The notes under the pieces are model-generated. The model did not search any database. It was not told the DNA's origin and worked only from the letters and a program-made list of their open reading frames with translations. Below are positions 59,219 through 64,000 of a stretch of DNA of 64,000 nucleotides, piece by piece. The translations under genes were made by a program, and so were the position numbers. Source of the stretch: Verrucomicrobium spinosum DSM 4136 = JCM 18804 (GTDB lineage: Bacteria; Verrucomicrobiota; Verrucomicrobiia; Verrucomicrobiales; Verrucomicrobiaceae); NCBI RefSeq assembly GCF_000172155.1, contig NZ_ABIZ01000001.1, positions 6,047,105 through 6,111,104 on the forward strand. The letters run 5' to 3'. Numbering within the stretch: the first letter of the stretch is position 1; each line of letters opens with the position of its first letter.

Positions 59219-59497
59219 CTACGGGGACGGAAGCCTCTCGTAAGCCTTGCCAGGCACCCGCAGAAGTTTAGTGCGGCTGGCATCCCCCCTCAAAAGGCTG
59301 ACTTCCCCCTTCGCACAGCCCAGCTGCTCCGCCAGAAAGCGGACCAGCTCCTTGTTGGCCTTCCCCTCCAGCGCTGGAGCCGCCAGTTTGACCAACAGTA
59401 CGCCCCTCCCCTGCTCATCCGCCCCCCAGCCAACGATCTCACTGCGACGCGCATTCGGCGTCACCTTGCAAGCCAGATTCACTGAGTCATCTCCCAT
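59219..59497 (-). CDS. DUF167 family protein (YggU-like)
   Basis: The 92-residue protein matches DUF167: VNLACKVTPNARRSEIVGWG, then LVKLAAPALEGKANKELVRF, then EVSLLRGDASRTKLLRVPG. The motif PALEGKANKEL is the family hallmark, and the length is typical. Function is unknown in all members. A leftward gene with its own short leader. Confidence 0.9.
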   Translation of the reverse strand: MGDDSVNLACKVTPNARRSEIVGWGADEQGRGVLLVKLAAPALEGKANKELVRFLAEQLGCAKGEVSLLRGDASRTKLLRVPGKAYERLPSP

Positions 59498-59725
59498 CAG
59501 AGGCTGACCTTAGAACGGCCTTCCCCAATACTCCAGGCCTGAATCATGTGAGGGAGGCCGACCAGAATACCGAGAGGGCGCTCCGCACAAGCCACGGTCC
59601 CCCTTCCTCCCCCACTTGTAAATCCTTCTAAAATCTTGTTAATCCTGTCTCCACGCGCACCCAGCCACCCTTGTCCCGCCGAATTTGGGTGACAACCACC
59701 CGCCCTCGTGCAAAATCCGCGTCCG

Positions 59726-60367
59726 ATGAATACCACGTTTCTCACCCTCCTCAGCGTCATCGCCATGAGCGCCGTCGCCCTTGCCGAAGACGGCTGGACC
59801 AGCATGTTCAACGGCAAAGACCTCTCTGGCTGGAAATCAAACGAAGAAGTGCCCGGCGTCTTCACCGTGGAAGACGGCAATCTCAAGGTCTCCGGCGGCC
59901 GCGCCCACATCTTCTTTGTCGGTGCTGATGGCAACGCCAAGTTCAAGAACTTCGAGTTTAAGGCCAAGTTCATGACCACCCCCGGTGCCAACGGCGGCAT
60001 CTACATCCACACCGCCTATCAGGAAAAGGGCTGGCCCGAAAAAGGCTATGAGTGCCAGGTGAACGCCACCCATACGGACCGCAAGAAAACGGGCGGCCTC
60101 TACGCGGTGCAGGACGTGCTCGACAACGCTCCCAACAAGGACAACGTCTGGTCGGACTACTACATCAAGGTGGAAGGCAAGCACATCACGATCAAAATCG
60201 ACGGCAAAACCACCGTGGACTGGACGCAGCCCGATGACTGGGATCCTACCAAGTCCCTCAAAGGCATGCCCGGCCGCAGCCTGAGCGAAGGAACCATAGC
60301 CATCCAGGGCCACGACCCCAAGAGCGTCGCTTTCTACAAAGATCTGGAGATCAAGCCTCTCCCCTGA
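59726..60367 (+). CDS. DUF1080 (3-keto-disaccharide hydrolase-like) exported protein
   Basis: The 213-residue protein has a signal peptide (TFLTLLSVIAMSAVALAEDG). It then has DUF1080 features: GWTSMFNGKDLSGWK near the N-terminus, GGIYIHTAYQEKGWPEKGYE in the middle, and KTGGLYAVQDVLDNAPNKDN. The domain has a concanavalin-like jelly-roll fold and is expanded in Planctomycetes and Verrucomicrobia, where some members cleave 3-keto-sugars. It is probably periplasmic, and could work with Gfo/Idh-type dehydrogenases such as the one at 42041, but that is inference. A terminator follows. Confidence 0.9.
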   Translation: MNTTFLTLLSVIAMSAVALAEDGWTSMFNGKDLSGWKSNEEVPGVFTVEDGNLKVSGGRAHIFFVGADGNAKFKNFEFKAKFMTTPGANGGIYIHTAYQEKGWPEKGYECQVNATHTDRKKTGGLYAVQDVLDNAPNKDNVWSDYYIKVEGKHITIKIDGKTTVDWTQPDDWDPTKSLKGMPGRSLSEGTIAIQGHDPKSVAFYKDLEIKPLP

Positions 60368-60411
60368 TCCAAGACCTGGCCAGGTCACTCGTCCCTCATC
60401 CGATCCAAACG

Positions 60412-60443
60412 AAAAAGGCAGCCCTCACCGGCTGCCTTTTTTT
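60412..60443 (+). terminator. Rho-independent terminator
   Basis: AAAAAGGCAGCC / GGCTGCCTTTTTTT around a six-base loop. As the stem begins with A residues and ends with T residues, it can work on both strands, for the DUF1080 gene and for the convergent FkbM gene. Confidence 0.93.
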
Positions 60444-60460
60444 GCGACTACCTCACGCTT

Positions 60461-61204
60461 CTACCTTCCCCTCCTCACGAAAATCGCATCCACCTGCCGC
60501 AACTGATTCTCCCTGGTCAAAGAGGCGTTGTAGAAGTTATGCAGATCAAAACCCAACTCGTGATAGAACCGTAGCGCTTCATCCAGCCGCTTCTGCCCCT
60601 GATAGGTCGGTCGGGTGATGATCTCAGAGTACAGCACCTGGATGTTTCCCATTGCACAAGCCGTTCGACCGCCCGCCATGACCAGGTGCTCCGCCCCTTG
60701 AACGTCGAGTTTGAGTAGATCGATCCGCGGGACCTCCAGTTCCTTCATCACGGCATCCAGCGTCCGGATCTCCACCGTCATGGTCCGCTGGGTCGTCAGC
60801 AGCCCCTCCCCCCAGGTCACCGCCCCTTCACCATCTGTTGGTAAAAGTGAGTTCGTCTGCTCATGTTCGTTCACGTGGAACGTCCGGGGCCCGTCCTCCT
60901 CGCCCAGACCATAGTTAAACACGCGAACCCTCGAGTCTCCAGCCACGTTCGCCTTAAGCACCTCAAACGACTCGTGGAAGGGTTCAAAAGAGTACACCCG
61001 GCTGTCCGGCAACAACTCGCGAAACGCCTTCACCATCATTCCATGGTGGCCCCCCACATCAAACACCACCGGCTCAATCACCCCGTTCATCAGGCGCTTC
61101 AGTTCCCCCATCGCCGACTTCCCCCCACCATCGCGCCGACAAGCAGTCTTCGAGATCGTATAGCCCAAACGACCCGCCATCGTCTTAATCACATCCTTCA
61201 ACAT
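60461..61204 (-). CDS. FkbM-family methyltransferase
   Basis: The 247-residue protein has an AdoMet-binding start EPVVFDVGGHHGMMVKAFRE, then VYSFEPFHESFEVLKANVAG, then the FkbM-type DLLKLDVQGAEHLVMAGG and IQVLYSEIITRPTYQGQ. O-methylation of sugars or lipids is typical of the family; the substrate here is unknown. It converges on the DUF1080 gene with a shared terminator. Start at MLKDVIKTM. Confidence 0.85.
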   Translation of the reverse strand: MLKDVIKTMAGRLGYTISKTACRRDGGGKSAMGELKRLMNGVIEPVVFDVGGHHGMMVKAFRELLPDSRVYSFEPFHESFEVLKANVAGDSRVRVFNYGLGEEDGPRTFHVNEHEQTNSLLPTDGEGAVTWGEGLLTTQRTMTVEIRTLDAVMKELEVPRIDLLKLDVQGAEHLVMAGGRTACAMGNIQVLYSEIITRPTYQGQKRLDEALRFYHELGFDLHNFYNASLTRENQLRQVDAIFVRRGR

Positions 61205-61818
61205 GTCGCGACCCATTGCACAGGAACGCGCACCTCACAACCTACAGCTTCGCAACATCCATATTCTCCACAATCCTCGAACCCAGCCAAACCCGCTTCC
61301 GCAAGTGCCACCCCCTCAAACCTCCACACTTTCCCCTCCCATTTTGCTAATTTTCCTCAGAACCTTTTGATCGATAGCCTCACCACTCCGCCCTTTGTCA
61401 CATACCCCGTCACGGCGGAATCGTTCTGCGGGCCTCCGCAGCAGATCCACCGGCCCCGCTGCACAGATTCCTCCGCTCAGTCCAGAACGCAGTCGATGTG
61501 CCTGCTCATCGCATCCTCTCCTTTCTCCAGAAGATGGGCATTGTCACCCCCGCCGCCCGGACCATCGCACACATCCGCCAAAACCATCAAGAGCGCTGCA
61601 ACAGCCCATTTCATGCGATTCAGCCCACCGACCATCTCCCTCTGAAACACGCTTTTTCAAACCTGATCCAGAGTCAGCCGGCCATCAGCCATTCCCAGCG
61701 ACTCTCGCCAGCGTGATTCCTCACACCGGAAATGGCAGGTGACTCACGTCGATGTCCACTGAAACGGGGCTGAATGCAACTCAGCTCCTCATCCCTTATC
61801 TCTTTCCCCTCTTCCCTT
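61205..61818. other. Gene-free stretch
   Basis: About 610 bases between the FkbM gene and a hypothetical gene. The sequence is C-rich and has only short frames with poor composition. I see no recognisable domain, RNA gene, terminator or repeat. Confidence 0.5.
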
Positions 61819-62232
61819 TTATTCGTCATACTCGCCCGGCTCAAACCGAATGGCTTGAAGGGCAGTCACCGGGCGGGGTTCATCGCTCTGGCCGATAAAC
61901 AGGTCGTAGGTCTCGCCGTTGTCCGTGGAGATGGAGTCATCCTGTAGCACATCGTGCCGGGGCTGCCCAGGACCCACGCCCTCTGCGTGCGCCGCAGGCA
62001 GGGCTTCCGCCAGGAACTCCGCCACTGCATGGGCCACGCCACGGTCTCCCTTGGCGCTGAACATGAAGTACGTCTCCGGCATGGTCTCCTGCGGCTGCTC
62101 CCAGGTGAAATAGTGGTTCAGCGTCTCCGCCAGCGCCTCCCGCACATCCGTATCGGTCAGCTCCTCATGATCTTGGGCCAGATCTTCAAGGGCTTGATAC
62201 AAATGGCCAACGGCGTCTCTGAGCGAGGTCAT
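61819..62232 (-). CDS. Hypothetical acidic protein
   Basis: The 137-residue product is acidic and helical at the start (LRDAVGHLYQALEDLAQDHE). A middle part contains TYFMFSAKGDRGVAHAVAEF. The end has NGETYDLFIGQSDEPRPVTA. No family recognised. It may bind partners through its acidic surface, but nothing decides this. Confidence 0.55.
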   Translation of the reverse strand: MTSLRDAVGHLYQALEDLAQDHEELTDTDVREALAETLNHYFTWEQPQETMPETYFMFSAKGDRGVAHAVAEFLAEALPAAHAEGVGPGQPRHDVLQDDSISTDNGETYDLFIGQSDEPRPVTALQAIRFEPGEYDE

Positions 62233-62709
62233 GGGGGTAGGTGATGAAATATTTTTTTGGCGAACGCAAGAATACCAGGGTGAGCCCTCTGCTCCTGCCC
62301 CGACCGCCCCGCCATATCACCCGAACTCCCTGTTGTCCACCCCCTCGCAGCACTTTTACCCGTTCCATCATCCCAAAGCACCACTTTTCCTCTTCAGGCT
62401 TTTGGGAAGGGTCCACCCCTGCCAGCATCCCGGCAGACGGTCTCGACAGATCCCGGCGGCGGTTCAGGATCTAACTTTTTCTCCTGAAAAAAATCGTCGC
62501 AGCCCGATCCAGATCAGGGCCGCATAGACCTCACCTCGGGGGCGCCACACTTCCATGCACGGCTCCTTCCCAGGGAACGGTTGCCGGTACGAGTCACTTT
62601 GATCTTTTCTGGCTTTTTTGAATCGAACCGCCCAGACGATCAATGCTGGCCCTGCAAGAAGTCGAAACAAAAAGCGCACAGGCCATCTTTCTTTTGCGCA
62701 CGACTTTGC
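62233..62709. other. Spacer with one possible small membrane-protein frame
   Basis: About 480 bases with low coding appearance. On the - strand, a 71-residue frame (62464-62679, GTG start) reads MRFLFRLLAGPALIVWAVRF and later VYAALIWIGLRRFF, with two short hydrophobic stretches. It may be chance. Nothing else seen. Confidence 0.3.
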
Positions 62710-63117
62710 TCAGCGTTCACTGCGCCCCTTGGCACCCACCAAATAGCCCACCACCATTTTCGTCACATCCGCCATGGCTTCGTAGTCCAGCATTTCAGGA
62801 AGATCGCTAGGCCGATGGTAGTGGGGGTTGCGAAAGTTGGAAGCGCCTGTCCACATGAGCGCCGGCAACCCGGCTTTCCAGAATGGAGTATGGTCGCTCC
62901 GCAACAGATCGCCAAAGACCTTCTCCAGGCCGCACAACACCTTCAGCGATACAAGGGGCGAGCGACTGCCCCATGTGCCCACCGCCCGCAATACTTTAGA
63001 TGCGATCCGGTTGGACTTGGAGTTGCTCACGAGACCGATAAAGTTTCCTTGATCCGGAAGGGAGACAGGCAGCCCCTTCGGCTTGCCCTGTGATCCCGGT
63101 GCTGTCGTAAAGGATAG
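62710..63117 (-). pseudogene. Remnant of an M28 metallopeptidase (C-terminal part)
   Basis: The frame reads through APGSQGKPKGLPVSLPDQGN, then FIGLVSN, then DLLRSDHTPFWKAGLPALMW and NFRNPHYHRPSDLPEMLDYE. This is the C-terminal half of M28 aminopeptidases that carry APGSQ, GNFIG and RSDHTPFW elements. The N-terminal half with the first zinc ligands is absent. The reading frame joins directly the out-of-frame end of the L,D-transpeptidase piece, so a deletion is likely. Confidence 0.75.
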
Positions 63118-63431
63118 ACTCCCTCTGGCGTCCGCTGGTCGCCTTCTATGGACTTTGCCCCCACTGGTTGTCCGCCCAAGGACACTAGATACACCACCAA
63201 GACCTTGTTATGTTTCCACACCGTCAGCGTCCGTTGCGACTTGATTACCACGAGCCGGTCAGCCCTGGTCCCCTTGGGCAACGGTGAGGCTGGCCAGTTG
63301 GCCCACACCAGAAGGAGGACCACCACGCTGGAGCCAGCCAAAACGGCTCGCGATCCAACTTTGAGAAACGACATGATCTCCAAACTGACCGGTCGCTGCG
63401 TCCCGGCAATCGCTTCTCTGTCCTTTGACAA
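63027..63431 (-). pseudogene. Remnant of an L,D-transpeptidase (YkuD), N-terminal part
   Basis: The frame has a membrane/signal segment (RAVLAGSSVVVLLLVWANWP). It then has the start of a YkuD domain: ADRLVVIKSQRTLTVWKHNK, VYLVSLGGQPVGAKSIEGDQ, RTPEGVYPL. After about 63113 the residues no longer fit the family and the catalytic HG..Cys part is missing. The frame runs on to a stop inside the M28 piece. The active enzyme would link peptidoglycan stems by 3-3 bonds. Confidence 0.75.
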
Positions 63432-63443
63432 GCACTGCGCTGA

Positions 63444-64000
63444 CTACGGATCCGCCAAGACGATCCATCGATGCAACGTCACCTTGGTTCCGAACCAATG
63501 GTTCTCATCCCGCCTTCCATCCAGCGTCGCTACCTTCTCCAGTCCAGGGTCCGCCTGGATCCAGCGATTCCCACCCACATAGACAAGCACATGAGCTCCA
63601 CCCTGAGTCACTGCCAGATCTCCCGGTTTCAGTCCGGCATAGTCCATCTCCTTCACGGTGCCCTTGCGCCCCAGTGATACCGTGTAGCCCCGGTAGCCTT
63701 CACTCAAGGCCTTCGCGCTGGCGTCATACCACCAATGCTCCAGCGCCATGCGTAACGCGCCGCCATCCGCGTGCCCCGTCCCATAGGCCATCAACGCTTG
63801 GCGCAAAGACCGGCGCGGCAGACCCGAGCAATCAATCCCTCGATACGCCTCCCCTCCCCAATGATAGGGTGAGCCCTCGAACCCCGACAATGCCTCCACA
63901 TAGCGTCGTCGCAGTTCCACTTCGTCCATCTTCCGCCCCGGCAGCAAGAACGGCAGCGCCACCAGTCCCGGCAGCATCGCCCAGCCAAGGCGAAACCCTT
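63444..64000 (-). CDS. NlpC/P60-type peptidoglycan endopeptidase, 5' end outside the window
   Basis: The visible part has YHWGGEAYRGIDCSGLPRRS with the catalytic Cys. Further on, LKPGDLAVTQGGAHVLVYVG contains the catalytic His, and NRWIQADP follows. These are NlpC/P60 features. A hydrophobic N-terminal segment (MLPGLVALPFLLPG) follows an open frame reaching the window edge, so the true start is not visible. It lies 12 bases upstream of the L,D-transpeptidase remnant, as a cell-wall operon. Confidence 0.75.
   Translation of the reverse strand, partial: GFRLGWAMLPGLVALPFLLPGRKMDEVELRRRYVEALSGFEGSPYHWGGEAYRGIDCSGLPRRSLRQALMAYGTGHADGGALRMALEHWWYDASAKALSEGYRGYTVSLGRKGTVKEMDYAGLKPGDLAVTQGGAHVLVYVGGNRWIQADPGLEKVATLDGRRDENHWFGTKVTLHRWIVLADP

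Noticed and set aside
61395-61742. Short rightward frames in the gene-free stretch after the FkbM gene.
   Set aside because: Ser/Pro/His-rich composition, no leader and no similarity to anything known to me.

Overview
The window is GC-rich chromosomal DNA carrying a 35-kb Mu-like prophage. The host looks like a verrucomicrobium (Verrucomicrobium/Prosthecobacter type). This is inferred from family content: an 1155-residue PVC-type membrane-bound dehydrogenase ending in a haem c domain, a DUF1080 glycoside-hydrolase-like protein, a Tat-exported Gfo/Idh/MocA oxidoreductase beside a sugar epimerase, a PQQ-type beta-propeller, a bacterial AP2-domain protein, an exported formylglycine-generating enzyme, and few Shine-Dalgarno sites. 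No tRNA, rRNA or CRISPR array was seen.

Layout. At 1-2638 lie the tail of a Gly-rich protein gene, a strong terminator and a leftward gene fusing a BadF-type amino-sugar kinase to MurNAc-6-phosphate etherase (MurQ). From about 2639 to 37934 is a transposable prophage bounded by inverted TCTGAGAAA sites. Its centre (14791-14857) is a switch: two perfect inverted repeats lie between a leftward Ner/Cro-like gene and a rightward repressor with two HTH domains and an S24 protease domain. The early block (2743-14793) runs left: HTH proteins, a MuA-like transposase, a MuB-like ATPase, Gam, many small unknown genes and a Dam-type methylase. The late block (16569-37815) runs right: lysis genes, gp25-gp29-like genes (terminase and portal in Mu order), protease, decoration and capsid proteins, a terminator, head-tail joining genes, tail tube, a repetitive basic protein, a fibre-like protein with a signal peptide, a coiled-coil tape-measure-like protein and a tail hub. 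No sheath was recognised, so the particle is probably siphovirus-like, as in the B3/DMS3 group.

From 37935 to the end is host DNA: a 266-bp palindromic element, a 12 x 7-bp tandem repeat, a phosphoesterase/beta-propeller pair, thyA, an ArfB-like release factor, an oxidoreductase/epimerase pair, a LysM lipoprotein, an SDR remnant, the giant PVC cytochrome protein, a second palindromic element (244 bp, perfect 29-bp terminal inverted repeats), tatD, FGE, a TraB-like protein, lgt, an NDH-2/cNMP/CBS fusion, an EamA transporter, a class IV aminotransferase, an AP2 protein, DUF167, DUF1080, an FkbM methyltransferase, and finally a decayed cell-wall locus where an L,D-transpeptidase 5' part abuts an M28 peptidase 3' part, next to an NlpC/P60 gene cut by the window edge.

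Most notable: the unusual centre-out prophage architecture with its own end sites; a four-copy TTGCAAGG palindrome in prophage spacers and near both ends; repeated CCACGCC leaders before early start codons; a transposase whose second acidic residue seems to be Glu; several unexplained phage proteins; and the host palindromic element.
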